DNA of 60,053 nt from Lachnospiraceae bacterium UBA5902 (GCA_002431865.1 DJEI01000098.1:2652-62704), one strand, 5' to 3'; positions 7,800 to 17,385 are shown, numbered from the stretch's first letter. A program made the numbers and translations. The notes: generated by a model from the sequence alone, not told the origin.

Positions 7800-9392
7800 T
7801 CAATAGTATAATTTCCGATATTCTGCGGGTTTTACACCAACGACCTTCATAAACTGCTGACTAAAATATTTTGCGTCCCTGTATCCCACACTTTCACCGA
7901 TTTCATACACCGGCGTCTTCGTATCCCGAAGCATCTGTTTTGCTTTCTCCATTCGGATTGCAAGCAGATAGTTTGAGAAATTTTCTCCGGTCTCTTTCTT
8001 AAATAGTTCCGAAAAATAATTCGTATTAAAGCCTATGATAGTTGCGACATCCTCCAAAGTAATTTTCTCTGCAAAATGCTCTTTCATGTAGGCGATTGCT
8101 TCCAATACCGGCTTGCGTTCCCGGTTTTCCCGTTCACTACGGCTCTTTGTAATCAAAGTCTGAATCTGGCGAATTACATAATCTCTCAATTCTGTGATTG
8201 TCGACAGATTTTCCAACACCTCCTGCTGCGCATCTGCATCAAAGGTATCCGATATTTCCAGAATTTCATATGCACTGCGGAGCAGCCACAACCCCATCGC
8301 ATAGAATTCACTTGCAAAGAGCGACTTATCACCAGCCTTCCGGAAGCATTTGTGTATCTGGTATTGGCAGGCATCCGTCTGCATTGTCTCGACCGCTTTT
8401 GAAAACTCCTCATATTCATTCTGAAAATCTTTTGGTGAAAACAACGCATGAGGTTCATGACAATATTCGATTCTTCTGCCGTTTCCCTTAAAGAGCCGGC
8501 TGGCAGCCGCCTCCTTGCTCATCTCAATCGCTGTACTAATCTGTTCAAAGCTCTCGACCTCTCGACTCACGCCGACAGTAATCTTAAAATGCTGGAAATT
8601 TTCCAGATAATCTTTCATCTCATTAAAAAAATCTGTAATTTTAATATCAATATTTTCCTGCTCCGTCTGAAAATAATTCAAAAGCACCTGCACGGAATGA
8701 TTCGGCTGCACAGCCGCAATCAAGTCAATGGTACAAGTTTCAAATGCATCCTCTGCCTTCTGCATGATTTTGCGGAGAACAAATTGCATCTGTTGTGTAT
8801 TCTCTGGCACATCAATATCCCGGTCAAGCTTGAGGGTTAATCCCCGGAAACACTTGTTCTCAAGCTGAAGACCAAACTCCGTATTCGCATCATCAATATT
8901 TTCCTGCTTCTGCCTTAGTATTTGTTTGAGAAATTCTTTGTGTCGCAGATATTTACTATCCTCCAGTTTTTTCTCAATCTGATCCACCTTTTGCTGCTTA
9001 TCTTCGCGTTGTTCTTCCTCCGCTACGATTTTCTGCAGCTGCCCATTCAGTTCATCTTCATCAATCGGCTTTAGCAAATAGTCTTCCACACCATATTTCA
9101 ACGCTTTCTGGGCATAATCAAAGTATTTATATCCACTTACAACTATAAAATGACATTTTACCCCCTGCTCAGATGCTTTCTGGATCATTTCCAATCCTGT
9201 TAATACCGGCATCCGGATGTCAGTAATGACAATATCCGGTGATTCGGACAAAATCTTCTCATATGCCGTCTGCCCATCTGTTACCAGTCCAATACAGGTC
9301 AGGCCCAGCTTATCCCATTGTATCAATCTTTTTACAAGCTGTCCCACTTTTATCTCATCATCTGCAATTAATACTTTTCGCGTTTTATTCAT
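7800..9392 (-). CDS. AraC-type response regulator (YesN-like)
   Basis: 530 residues from the ATG at 9390-9392 (GAGG 8 bases upstream; a GTG three codons earlier is less well spaced). The receiver domain spans about residues 6-120 with acidic pair Asp11/Asp12 and phospho-acceptor Asp58 in VITDIRMP. The middle 300 residues form a coiled coil and a poorly conserved linker. Two AraC-type helix-turn-helix motifs occupy the last 105 residues (KITLEDVATIIGFN to PAEYRKLY). It forms a two-component system with the kinase downstream and most likely controls the adjacent sugar transporter promoter (inference from gene order). Confidence 0.92.
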   Translation of the reverse strand: MNKTRKVLIADDEIKVGQLVKRLIQWDKLGLTCIGLVTDGQTAYEKILSESPDIVITDIRMPVLTGLEMIQKASEQGVKCHFIVVSGYKYFDYAQKALKYGVEDYLLKPIDEDELNGQLQKIVAEEEQREDKQQKVDQIEKKLEDSKYLRHKEFLKQILRQKQENIDDANTEFGLQLENKCFRGLTLKLDRDIDVPENTQQMQFVLRKIMQKAEDAFETCTIDLIAAVQPNHSVQVLLNYFQTEQENIDIKITDFFNEMKDYLENFQHFKITVGVSREVESFEQISTAIEMSKEAAASRLFKGNGRRIEYCHEPHALFSPKDFQNEYEEFSKAVETMQTDACQYQIHKCFRKAGDKSLFASEFYAMGLWLLRSAYEILEISDTFDADAQQEVLENLSTITELRDYVIRQIQTLITKSRSERENRERKPVLEAIAYMKEHFAEKITLEDVATIIGFNTNYFSELFKKETGENFSNYLLAIRMEKAKQMLRDTKTPVYEIGESVGYRDAKYFSQQFMKVVGVKPAEYRKLYY

Positions 9393-9439
9393 GTTACTCA
9401 CCTCTGTATGTACTATCTTGTACCAACTGCCTGTTATTC

Positions 9440-9469
9440 AAAAAGAGCCTGGAAGTTCCCCCAGACTCT
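9440..9469 (-). terminator. Rho-independent terminator after 9479-12025
   Basis: On the minus strand AGAGTCTGG and CCAGGCTCT (plus-strand arms 9461-9469 and 9444-9452) pair with one internal mismatch around an 8-base loop and are followed by TTTTG at 9440-9443. It ends the unknown operon just before the response-regulator gene. Confidence 0.75.
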
Positions 9470-9478
9470 GCATATTTT

Positions 9479-12025
9479 TTACTGTACACTGAACGTATAC
9501 ATCGTATTACTCTGTAAACTCAGTGAATTTTCAAACGCTTTCCGTGTCACCTTTACTTCTTTTCCAAGCACCGGATCATAATACCGGATATGGGTCGAAT
9601 TGTAACTGATCACCAGCACATACCGCCCATCGTCAATACATGCCGCAAACGGAATATCCCTGTCCAGGAAATACAACGCGGTCGATAAACTGATTCCTGA
9701 GATATTGATACCGACACCATTCGTGTAATCCTCAAATACTTTTTCAAAAGTACCACTGTTTATCGCATCCGCAAGCTCCAGTGTCCCCCCCGCATACTCC
9801 GCGCACATATAAGCACAGGTGAGCAGCGATTGGTTTTCATCTGCATTTGGCGTCTCCTTGACCGCATCTGCGACTGTGTTGTAGCTGTCGGCTGCCAGGC
9901 AACGATAGATTGTATTTCCATTACTGTCCACAACAAGTCCTGCCTCATCATCGACCACACGTGTGATCGCACTTCCGGCAGTCTCATATTCGCCTATATA
10001 CCCGGCATTATCAAAGACATAGTATGCACCATCGCGTGTCTTCGTCTCCACCTGCATATCCTTATAAGCTTCTGCTCTTCCGTATTTTGTCTTACGATAG
10101 CTTGCGGTATCCGACAGATAGAAGTTCGACGGGAATACAATATCTAAGATATTCCATGCATAGCTGTCATACGTCGTATCCGTCGTGATCATCTTGTTAT
10201 TTTCCTCTTTCTTGTAGGAAATATAATCCTGATCGATCTCTTCAAAAAACTGGTTCTGTTTGCGTGCACGCGTCAGATAAATGGTATCATCCCCAACCGA
10301 CGCATTCATGATATACACGCCATCCTTCGTATAATCCTTCTTCTGTTCGCCGTTATCACTCATGATAAACAGCTCATATAGCGGCAGAATTGCCTGTCCA
10401 TCCGATGTCATGATCACATCTGCACTGTGCGAACAGCCATAGATCAGATCATTTTCCACGAATCCAAGCGCCAGAAGCAGATCACCATTTGCGCAGGTTT
10501 TCTCATACGTCTCACCTGTCTCAAAATTTTGGATCGTGATTGCTGTGACATTTTCATCCTCGGCTGCATTCGGATAAGCAGCCAGCTTCCGGTTCGCAGA
10601 CACAAGGTATTTGGCAGAAGGAATTCCCTCAACCAGTGCAGTCTGCGTCATATCTGCAAGGGATACCTCATACAGGGTTTCATCCAACAGATAATAAAAC
10701 TTATTTGTCTTTGCATTGTAATAAGTAAACCGCCCGGTTTCCTTTTTCATGATATCGTAGCTCTCATCACATTCTACGAAGAAAAGCTCCTGTGTTGTCA
10801 TGTTCTCCGCAGAATAATAATAAAGTGACATTCCATTTTTGCCCTCATGCGTGCCACGGTTCATATAACCATACACAACAAAGTAGATATTTCCGTCTTC
10901 ATCCATATCTGCAATGTTGATATCGAGATTCGTATTTAAGGTTCTCGCATCTGAATAACTGTCCTGCGGATAGCTGAATATATTCGTAAGCGAGCTGTCA
11001 TTGTACTTGTACATCCAGAGCTGTCCGAGACGTACAAAAGCTAAAATTCCATAATCCGCAGATGTCACATATTCTGCCGGCTCATTTGTCACGCCCATGC
11101 TGATACTGTTCCGGTCCTTGCTGATGTAACCACTGTCAAAAAAGCTTTCCTGATACCGGTCGAAAGCAAGCAGCTTCACCGTCTCCGAACTCCGGTTATA
11201 GGTGGCATTATAGTATTCGTCGACCTGATAATAATGACTCATCTTGTCATTCATGGATTCCACCACATAGGACATATGAATCACAGCATATTCCTTGTCG
11301 ATCTCCGTGATCGTTGGCGTCACGCCTGTCACAACCACGGGTGTCAGCCCGCCCCACGTGATCTGCTCATAGGTTGCGTTTAGATCAACATGTGCCAGAC
11401 TTGACGTCGTTCCTGCCTTGTCCGTCTTCAGGTTATCAAATACAACATTGCCCTCGGACTCATTGACTTCCTTAATAAACGTCGTATCATGGAAGTTTGT
11501 GGCAAAATCCACGATTGCCTTTGCATGCTGTTCTGTGAGATTTACCACGCGGTTGTAATATCGCACCTCCGTGCCATCTGCCGCTGTGATGATAAATACA
11601 AATACATACTCCCGGTTTTGCTGCATGTCCATCCGGAAATTCACATCATATTTCTTACATCCGTTCTCGACACTTCCAGAAACCGCGTCGCCACGCTCCA
11701 CAAGGGAATCACCCGCAATACTTCGCAGCTCATAGGTAAATGTCTCGCCATATTTCGCCTCATTGTCGACAAGCACCGTCACGCCGTGGTTGCTGTTCAA
11801 CGGCACAATTCCATCCCGCATCAGGCTTGTCGACATCGTCTGCGTATACCCACAGGTACGATTGATCACCTTGCCTTCAAATTCGAGATACACATATGGA
11901 AGTGTCGGCTCGTCCAACTCTCTCGAGACACGATCCAGACCTCTGTTATTGAATTGATTTACCAGAAAGGCTGTGCCCACTGCAACCACAATGAACACGA
12001 GCGCCTTTATCAAAAACCGTTTCAT
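9479..12025 (-). CDS. large membrane-anchored protein of unknown function
   Basis: 848 residues, not recognised as a named family. One N-terminal membrane segment at residues 6-22 follows a short basic start, so most of the protein should lie outside the cell. Residues about 300-600 are rich in short beta-strand blocks resembling a beta-propeller, with an acidic DMDEDGN loop that could bind calcium. The last 120 residues resemble the peptidase C39-like papain fold: a Cys in LLTCAYMC near its start and an ISYNSTHIRYYDP strand near its end. The His normally found before that strand is replaced (GRYVLVIS), so the domain is probably inactive. It follows the 117-residue gene by 2 bases and has its own terminator. 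Confidence 0.75.
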   Translation of the reverse strand: MKRFLIKALVFIVVAVGTAFLVNQFNNRGLDRVSRELDEPTLPYVYLEFEGKVINRTCGYTQTMSTSLMRDGIVPLNSNHGVTVLVDNEAKYGETFTYELRSIAGDSLVERGDAVSGSVENGCKKYDVNFRMDMQQNREYVFVFIITAADGTEVRYYNRVVNLTEQHAKAIVDFATNFHDTTFIKEVNESEGNVVFDNLKTDKAGTTSSLAHVDLNATYEQITWGGLTPVVVTGVTPTITEIDKEYAVIHMSYVVESMNDKMSHYYQVDEYYNATYNRSSETVKLLAFDRYQESFFDSGYISKDRNSISMGVTNEPAEYVTSADYGILAFVRLGQLWMYKYNDSSLTNIFSYPQDSYSDARTLNTNLDINIADMDEDGNIYFVVYGYMNRGTHEGKNGMSLYYYSAENMTTQELFFVECDESYDIMKKETGRFTYYNAKTNKFYYLLDETLYEVSLADMTQTALVEGIPSAKYLVSANRKLAAYPNAAEDENVTAITIQNFETGETYEKTCANGDLLLALGFVENDLIYGCSHSADVIMTSDGQAILPLYELFIMSDNGEQKKDYTKDGVYIMNASVGDDTIYLTRARKQNQFFEEIDQDYISYKKEENNKMITTDTTYDSYAWNILDIVFPSNFYLSDTASYRKTKYGRAEAYKDMQVETKTRDGAYYVFDNAGYIGEYETAGSAITRVVDDEAGLVVDSNGNTIYRCLAADSYNTVADAVKETPNADENQSLLTCAYMCAEYAGGTLELADAINSGTFEKVFEDYTNGVGINISGISLSTALYFLDRDIPFAACIDDGRYVLVISYNSTHIRYYDPVLGKEVKVTRKAFENSLSLQSNTMYTFSVQ

Positions 12026-12027
12026 TC

Positions 12028-12381
12028 CTAGAAATATTTTCTCCTTTTACGGTATCTGCACCGACGAATATAAAATTCATGGCAGACCATAATTTCAATC
12101 ATATGCAGCAACGTCTCGTCCGCGTCTTTATAGCTGATCTTATCATAGATCTTCTTTGCAATCGAAAACATCGCAACCTTGTCTGGATAAACTGCAAACA
12201 TCGGGCTGCCCTCATATTCCAGCCGGTCACAGGCGTCCTCCACCATGACCAGAATCAGCTTTGCACGCATTGGATACATCGCGCGCAGATATGCCCGATC
12301 TTCCTCCAATTCCTGTTCATCCACAACCATAAGCTCCGGAGCACGAAACTTATGCACATACATCTCATTGATTTCTTCCAT
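12028..12381 (-). CDS. conserved hypothetical protein, 117 residues
   Basis: A soluble 117-residue protein of no recognised family. It is acidic in the first half and ends in a very basic tail (IRRCRYRKRRKYF). The central part reads as alpha-helical with no signal peptide or membrane segment. The start ATG has GAGG 5 bases upstream. Its stop is 2 bases before the ATG of the large membrane-anchored protein, so the two are co-translated and probably act together. It lies downstream of the pfkA terminator and shows no clear promoter of its own. Confidence 0.7.
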   Translation of the reverse strand: MEEINEMYVHKFRAPELMVVDEQELEEDRAYLRAMYPMRAKLILVMVEDACDRLEYEGSPMFAVYPDKVAMFSIAKKIYDKISYKDADETLLHMIEIMVCHEFYIRRCRYRKRRKYF

Positions 12382-12410
12382 GGAATCCTCACAAATAAAA
12401 TGACATAAAT

Positions 12411-12437
12411 AGACAATCAGTTTTCAGCTGATTGTCT
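12411..12437 (-). terminator. stem-loop terminator after pfkA
   Basis: AGACAATCAG (12411-12420) and CTGATTGTCT (12428-12437) form a perfect 10-base stem with a 7-base loop. The minus strand continues as ATTTATGTCATTTTATTTG, a weak U-rich tail; the plus strand has a better T run (CTTTTTCTT). It probably ends the dnaX-recR-pfkA transcript incompletely. Confidence 0.65.
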
Positions 12438-12496
12438 ATCTCTTTTTCTTATTTTATGCTTTGGAATCCTGTTTTGTGCGTCCGAATCTGTATCTC

Positions 12497-13579
12497 CTAC
12501 TCATCACCAAAGGAAATCCCAAGACGTTTTGCATATTTTACAATGCTGTCATCCGGAGATACATATTTCAGTTTTCCTGCGGACTCTTCCATCGGAATCG
12601 CTGTCACTTCGTTGTTACGCATAACAACGAGCTTGCCGAAATCTTTATTCTTAATCAGCTCCACTGCTTCTGCACCAAACAGGCTGGAAATTACACGATC
12701 ATAAGGATCCGGGCTTCCGCCTCGCTGTGTATGTCCCGGAACCGTCACACGAATATCCATACCGGAATATTCCTTGATCTTATATGCGACTTCATAAGCG
12801 ACAGATGGATATTTCTCAGCAGCTGCTGCAACGGCTGCCTTACGATCCTTCTTCGGAAGTGCTGCGACTTCCTTTGAAATAGCGCCCTCTGCAACAGCAA
12901 GAATGGAGAATCCCTTGCCCTGCTTGGTTCTTCTGTCAAGTGCCTCACATACCTTGGCGATATCATATGGAATCTCCGGAATCAGGATGATGTCTGCACC
13001 GGATGCGATACCTGCATGCAGTGTGATCCAGCCTACCTTATGTCCCATAACTTCTACGATAAACACACGGTTGTGTGAGCATGCGGTTGTATGAATACAG
13101 TCGATTGCCTGTGTTGCAACATCAACTGCACTCTGGAATCCGAATGTCATATCTGTGCCCCAGATATCATTGTCGATCGTCTTTGGAAGCCCGATCACAT
13201 TCAGACCTTCCTGTGACAGGCGGTTTGCTGTCTTCTGGGAACCATTTCCACCGAGAACAACAAGTGCATCCAGTTTCAGCTTGTTGTAATTCTTCTTCAT
13301 TTCCTCGACTTTGTTGAGTCCTTCCGGTGTCTGTTCATCGATCAGCTTGAACGGCTGACGGGAGCTTCCGAGGATCGTGCCACCCTTGGTCAGGATTCCT
13401 GAGAAATCCGATGGCTTCATCTTCACATAATTACCGTAGATCAATCCCTTGTAGCCCTCTAAGAAACCATAGACCTCCACGTCATCAAACGTGTTATAAA
13501 GTCCCTTCGCTACGCCACGCATCGTTGCATTTAATGCCTGACAATCTCCACCACTTGTCAACATTCCGATTCTCTTCAT
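12497..13579 (-). CDS. pfkA: 6-phosphofructokinase
   Basis: Glycolytic phosphofructokinase, 360 residues, cytoplasmic. Phosphoryl-donor loop GGNGS is at residues 110-114, and the catalytic motif PKTIDND at 132-138 contains the base Asp136. The Gly of GGNG corresponds to Gly104 of the E. coli enzyme and points to ATP use, while Lys133 matches the Lys found in pyrophosphate-dependent enzymes (Gly124 in E. coli). The usual Asp103 is Asn here. This is a mixed-type enzyme, so donor choice is predicted ATP but not certain. AAGGAGG precedes the ATG, 29 bases after recR. Confidence 0.93.
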   Translation of the reverse strand: MKRIGMLTSGGDCQALNATMRGVAKGLYNTFDDVEVYGFLEGYKGLIYGNYVKMKPSDFSGILTKGGTILGSSRQPFKLIDEQTPEGLNKVEEMKKNYNKLKLDALVVLGGNGSQKTANRLSQEGLNVIGLPKTIDNDIWGTDMTFGFQSAVDVATQAIDCIHTTACSHNRVFIVEVMGHKVGWITLHAGIASGADIILIPEIPYDIAKVCEALDRRTKQGKGFSILAVAEGAISKEVAALPKKDRKAAVAAAAEKYPSVAYEVAYKIKEYSGMDIRVTVPGHTQRGGSPDPYDRVISSLFGAEAVELIKNKDFGKLVVMRNNEVTAIPMEESAGKLKYVSPDDSIVKYAKRLGISFGDE

Positions 13580-13608
13580 ACTGTAACCTCCTTAATTATG
13601 TGTCTGCT

Positions 13609-14208
13609 CTACAGCAAAGTTCTTCCTTCCAATGCCCGAAGCAATGTCACTTCGTCGATGCACTCCAGATCGCCGCCGACCGGAACGCCACTCGCAATTC
13701 GTGTCACTTTGATCCCGGATGGCTTGACCAGCTTGGATATATACATCGCTGTTGCTTCGCCCTCCACACTGGAATTTGTTGCGATAATCAACTCTTCTAC
13801 ATCTTCCTGCTCCAACCGCAGAATCAGTTCCTTCAACCGGATATCTCCGGTTCCAATTCCCATCGCTGGGTTGATCACACCATTTAATACATGGTAGACA
13901 CCCTGATACTGTCCCACACGCTCATATGCTGCCAGATCTCTCGGGGTCTCGACAACCATGATCAGCTTATGGTTCCGCTTGGGCGATGCGCACACCGGAC
14001 ACAGCTCCTGATCTGTGATCGTATAACAGGATTTGCAGTACCGGATATTCTTCTTTGCATCTGTGATTGCTGTCGACAGGCTTTCCACCTGTTCTTCCGG
14101 CATATTGATAATATGGAACGCCAGCCGCTGTGCGGTCTTTCCACCGATGCCGGGAAGTCTTCCGAGTTCACCGATCAGCCGGTTTACTTTCTCTCCATAA
14201 ATATCCAT
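13609..14208 (-). CDS. recR: recombination mediator RecR
   Basis: 199 residues, normal RecR length. An N-terminal helix-hairpin-helix (LPGIGGKTAQRLAFH), a Cys4 zinc finger with CKSC and CPVC at about residues 57-75, then a Toprim domain (VVETPRDLAAYE) and a C-terminal Walker-B-like segment. It works with RecO and RecF to load RecA on gapped DNA. Its ATG overlaps the YbaB stop by one base (TAATG), in the widely conserved dnaX-ybaB-recR order. Confidence 0.97.
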   Translation of the reverse strand: MDIYGEKVNRLIGELGRLPGIGGKTAQRLAFHIINMPEEQVESLSTAITDAKKNIRYCKSCYTITDQELCPVCASPKRNHKLIMVVETPRDLAAYERVGQYQGVYHVLNGVINPAMGIGTGDIRLKELILRLEQEDVEELIIATNSSVEGEATAMYISKLVKPSGIKVTRIASGVPVGGDLECIDEVTLLRALEGRTLL

Positions 14209-14558
14209 TAGAATGGCAAACCTCCGCCTAATCCACCGGTAATCTTACCCATGGAATTCTTCTGATCCTCATCCTGCATACGGATGGCTTCGTTCATAGC
14301 TGCCATGATCAGATCCTCGAGCATTTCGATATCATCCTTATCAACAACCTCTTCATCCAGATGAACCTCTGTCACTTCCTTCTTACCGTTGATCTTGACT
14401 TTTACAACACCGCCGCCGGCTGTTGCCTCATATTCTTTTTCTTCGAGTGCCTTGGTGGTCTCTTCCATCTGCTTCTGCATCTTCTGTGCCTGCTTCATCA
14501 GATTGTTCATATTTCCGGGCATCATACCCATTCCACCATATCCACCTCTTTTAGCCAT
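14208..14558 (-). CDS. YbaB/EbfC family nucleoid-associated protein
   Basis: 116 residues, small DNA-binding protein of the YbaB/EbfC family. A Gly/Met-rich start ([19 protein letters not shown]) is followed by the family core: the coiled helix [20 protein letters not shown], the turn [13 protein letters not shown], and the acidic helix [11 protein letters not shown]. The tail is Gly-rich. Members bind DNA as dimers and are nearly always encoded between dnaX and recR, as here. AGGAGGATATAAAG precedes the ATG. Confidence 0.95.
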   Translation of the reverse strand: MAKRGGYGGMGMMPGNMNNLMKQAQKMQKQMEETTKALEEKEYEATAGGGVVKVKINGKKEVTEVHLDEEVVDKDDIEMLEDLIMAAMNEAIRMQDEDQKNSMGKITGGLGGGLPF

Positions 14559-14653
14559 CTTTATATCCTCCTGATTTCTTGTTCTTATATTTATACACGG
14601 TTTCCCATGCGTACTACCTTTTTTATATAATTTGGACTCGCTGGATTAAAAGG

Positions 14654-16303
14654 TTACTCATGCATTTCTATGTCATCAAATACAATCCGGCTCAAATCCC
14701 AGTCCTTCTGCAGTTCGTGTACTTCTTCCCTGCCATCGATCTTACGGAACGTCACACGCACCTTGCACTGTGCCATGTCAGTAAGCTGCTCGCTCAGTTC
14801 ATCGAGCTTATCCTGATTGGCGAAATAGGAAATCGCCAGATCATTGTCCGGTGTATCCGCTACAACCAGTTCCAGCGCGCCGGATTCTCTTCCAGCAACC
14901 AGTGATGCCTGTCTGTAATAATGCTGCACCAGTCTCGGTCCGCGCTTGCCGATTGTCTTCCACGCTTTCGCGATCAGAAGCAGATCCTCGTATTCTGCCT
15001 GCGGATATTTGTCACGCAGATTCTGCTTGATATGCTCCGACGAATCGCCTGTTTGTGGTACAACTGCCTGCTGCACTGTCCCTGCACCCTCCGCCGCCGG
15101 CGGTGCAACTGCCATCATAACCGGATGTGCCTGCTGCTCTTTGAGCAGTTCCTTCGTCTCCGCAAGCTGCTGCTCCAGTGACTCGATCCGCGCCTGAATT
15201 CCCTCGATATCGTAACGCATCTCTGTCTTACACAGCTTGATGATCGCGATCTCCAGCATCACACGCTTGGATGTCGTGTATGCGATCTTCGCCGCAGCTT
15301 CCTGTAAAACATAGATTGCATGCATCATCCAGTCCTGTGTCATATCCGTCGTGAGTGCAGCCATGCGCTGTTTTGTCTCCGCTGTCACATCGATCGTCAT
15401 ATCTGGGTCAATCGACAGCACCAGTATATTCCGGATAAATGCAGTAAATTCATTGACCAGCTGCAACAGATCCTTGCCCTGCCAGATTGCTTCATCTATG
15501 ATCTTCAATGCACCAACCAGATCTTTTTCTTTCAGGCATTCAAACAACTGAATGTAAACTTCCACATCCACGGCGCCAATTGCCGCGAGTACTTTATCTA
15601 ATGTCAGCTCCTCACCCAGATGGTAGGAGATACACTGTTCCAGAATACTCAAACCGTCTCGCATCGAACCATCTGCGGCACGCGCCACATATTCAACCGC
15701 TTCTCTTGTCGCTGCGATACCTTCCCGGTCAAGCAGCTCCTGCAGACGGTCTGCAATTACCTCCAACGGAATCCGGTGGAAATCATACCGCTGGCAGCGC
15801 GACAGAATCGTTGCCGGAATCTTGTGTGATTCCGTGGTCGCCAGAATAAAAATTACATAGGAAGGGGGTTCCTCCAACGTCTTCAAAAGTGCATTGTATG
15901 CTGCATCCCGGAGCATATGCACCTCATCGATGATATAAACCAGATATTTTCCGGTTGACGGAGAATAATTCACCGAATCCGTGATTTGTCTGATATTATC
16001 CACACCATTATTACTTGCAGCATCAACTTCGATTACATTCATCGCTGCACCTGCAGCAATCGCCTTGCAACTGGCACATTCATTACACGGACTTCCGTTG
16101 ACCGGATGCTCACAATTGACTGCCTTTGCCATCAGCTTCGCCGTCGTTGTCTTACCGGTACCTCTGGTTCCGCAGAACAGATACGCATGTCCCACGCGGT
16201 CATGCACGATCTGATTTCGGATCGTCGTCACAATATGTTCTTGTCCTTTAATCTCCTCGAACGCGTCCGGTCTCCACTTCCGGTACAATGCCATGTATGA
16301 CAT
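14654..16303 (-). CDS. dnaX: DNA polymerase III subunit gamma/tau
   Basis: Clamp-loader ATPase, 549 residues. Walker A GTRGTGKTT is at about residues 45-53, the Cys4 zinc module spans CEHPVNGSPCNECASC, and Walker B/DEVH reads YIIDEVHML, followed by sensor motifs (SRCQRYDF). Residues after about 360 form the tau-like tail with a coiled coil and an Ala/Pro linker. It loads the beta clamp together with HolA and HolB (holB is at 38449-39450 here). It starts 15 bases after the flavodoxin gene and leads ybaB-recR-pfkA. Confidence 0.97.
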   Translation of the reverse strand: MSYMALYRKWRPDAFEEIKGQEHIVTTIRNQIVHDRVGHAYLFCGTRGTGKTTTAKLMAKAVNCEHPVNGSPCNECASCKAIAAGAAMNVIEVDAASNNGVDNIRQITDSVNYSPSTGKYLVYIIDEVHMLRDAAYNALLKTLEEPPSYVIFILATTESHKIPATILSRCQRYDFHRIPLEVIADRLQELLDREGIAATREAVEYVARAADGSMRDGLSILEQCISYHLGEELTLDKVLAAIGAVDVEVYIQLFECLKEKDLVGALKIIDEAIWQGKDLLQLVNEFTAFIRNILVLSIDPDMTIDVTAETKQRMAALTTDMTQDWMMHAIYVLQEAAAKIAYTTSKRVMLEIAIIKLCKTEMRYDIEGIQARIESLEQQLAETKELLKEQQAHPVMMAVAPPAAEGAGTVQQAVVPQTGDSSEHIKQNLRDKYPQAEYEDLLLIAKAWKTIGKRGPRLVQHYYRQASLVAGRESGALELVVADTPDNDLAISYFANQDKLDELSEQLTDMAQCKVRVTFRKIDGREEVHELQKDWDLSRIVFDDIEMHE

Positions 16304-16318
16304 AAACTGCCTCCAACT

Positions 16319-17323
16319 CTATATATGGAAAATCTGATCCAGCATCCGAAGGGTCTTGAAGTTACCCTTCGCCGTTATCTCGCCGGACATAAAGCCTTTC
16401 TGGAAGCTATTCTTGCCAGCCAGAATATTGCGCAGCATCGTGCTTGATGCTTTCAGCTTCACATCGGCTTCCACATCCGCACCATACTCACACTGTAAGA
16501 CTTTCCCTACATGTATCACTAAATTCTTCCCCATATCTGGTACTATGATCACATAGCTTGCCGCAAATCCGGTCTCCGGATGGAAATTCTCATAAAATTC
16601 TTCGATAATATCGTCCTCGTAAACACTTGGTGGTTCCGGTGTCTCTTCCTCATCTCCAAGCATCTGCTTGAACATTGCAGCGAGTTCTTCAATATCCTCC
16701 TTCTGCTTCTTCACATAGCCATCATCCGCCACAAACTTGGAAAGCTGCTCACTCTCCTGTGGTGTCAGACTAATGTTGTTCTGCTTGATCAGAGTGTTCT
16801 TTACCGCAGTGTTACTCGTCGGCAGTTTCCTTTCCTTCTTATTGATCAGGCGGTAAAAATCCTCTGCTTTTTTCTCAATCAGATTCAAATACTGGTTTTC
16901 CTGCTCCAGCACATCCGTCGAATCCACATACGTTGCGATTCCCGGCTCTGAAATGCCGCCCAGCACATCCCATGCCTTTCGCAGCGACAGTTCTGCATCC
17001 TGTTCTCCATACGCCGTTGCAACGACAACCGGCATCATATAGAGTGACGCGATCTTCTCCTTGTCGCCATACAGCCAGCACATATCCAGAAACTGCTGCA
17101 TATAGCCGCCAATACCAAACCATTCCAGGCTCGCCGCCAGAATCACACCGTCGCAATCCTTTAACGTATTCGGAAGTGTTGCAATCCCCGACTTATCTTC
17201 ATACATATTATATCTTGTGACTTCTACCCGAAGTTCCTGCAGAACCTGAATGATTTTCTCCACTACAAAGAGTGTCGGATCCTCCAGCAGTCCCCGGCCT
17301 CCGTAATACACATTTACCTTCAC
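16319..17323 (-). CDS. flavodoxin-like protein with C-terminal SCP2 domain
   Basis: 334 residues in two parts. Residues 1-150 have the flavodoxin / NADPH-dependent FMN reductase fold (MKVNVYYGGRG start, LKDCDGVILAASLEWFGIGG as the FMN-site loop). The last ~90 residues resemble an SCP2 sterol-carrier-like domain (ITAKGNFKTLRMLDQIF). The linker is charged and helical. No signal peptide. Probably a cytoplasmic redox protein; the ligand of the SCP2-like part is unknown. It is the first gene after the promoter at 17386-17414 and is co-directional with dnaX 15 bases downstream. Confidence 0.75.
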   Translation of the reverse strand: MKVNVYYGGRGLLEDPTLFVVEKIIQVLQELRVEVTRYNMYEDKSGIATLPNTLKDCDGVILAASLEWFGIGGYMQQFLDMCWLYGDKEKIASLYMMPVVVATAYGEQDAELSLRKAWDVLGGISEPGIATYVDSTDVLEQENQYLNLIEKKAEDFYRLINKKERKLPTSNTAVKNTLIKQNNISLTPQESEQLSKFVADDGYVKKQKEDIEELAAMFKQMLGDEEETPEPPSVYEDDIIEEFYENFHPETGFAASYVIIVPDMGKNLVIHVGKVLQCEYGADVEADVKLKASSTMLRNILAGKNSFQKGFMSGEITAKGNFKTLRMLDQIFHI

Positions 17324-17385
17324 CGTAACACCTCATGTATTCACTGCCATTTTTTCTTTCGCATGCTACAAAAACGCACACTATT

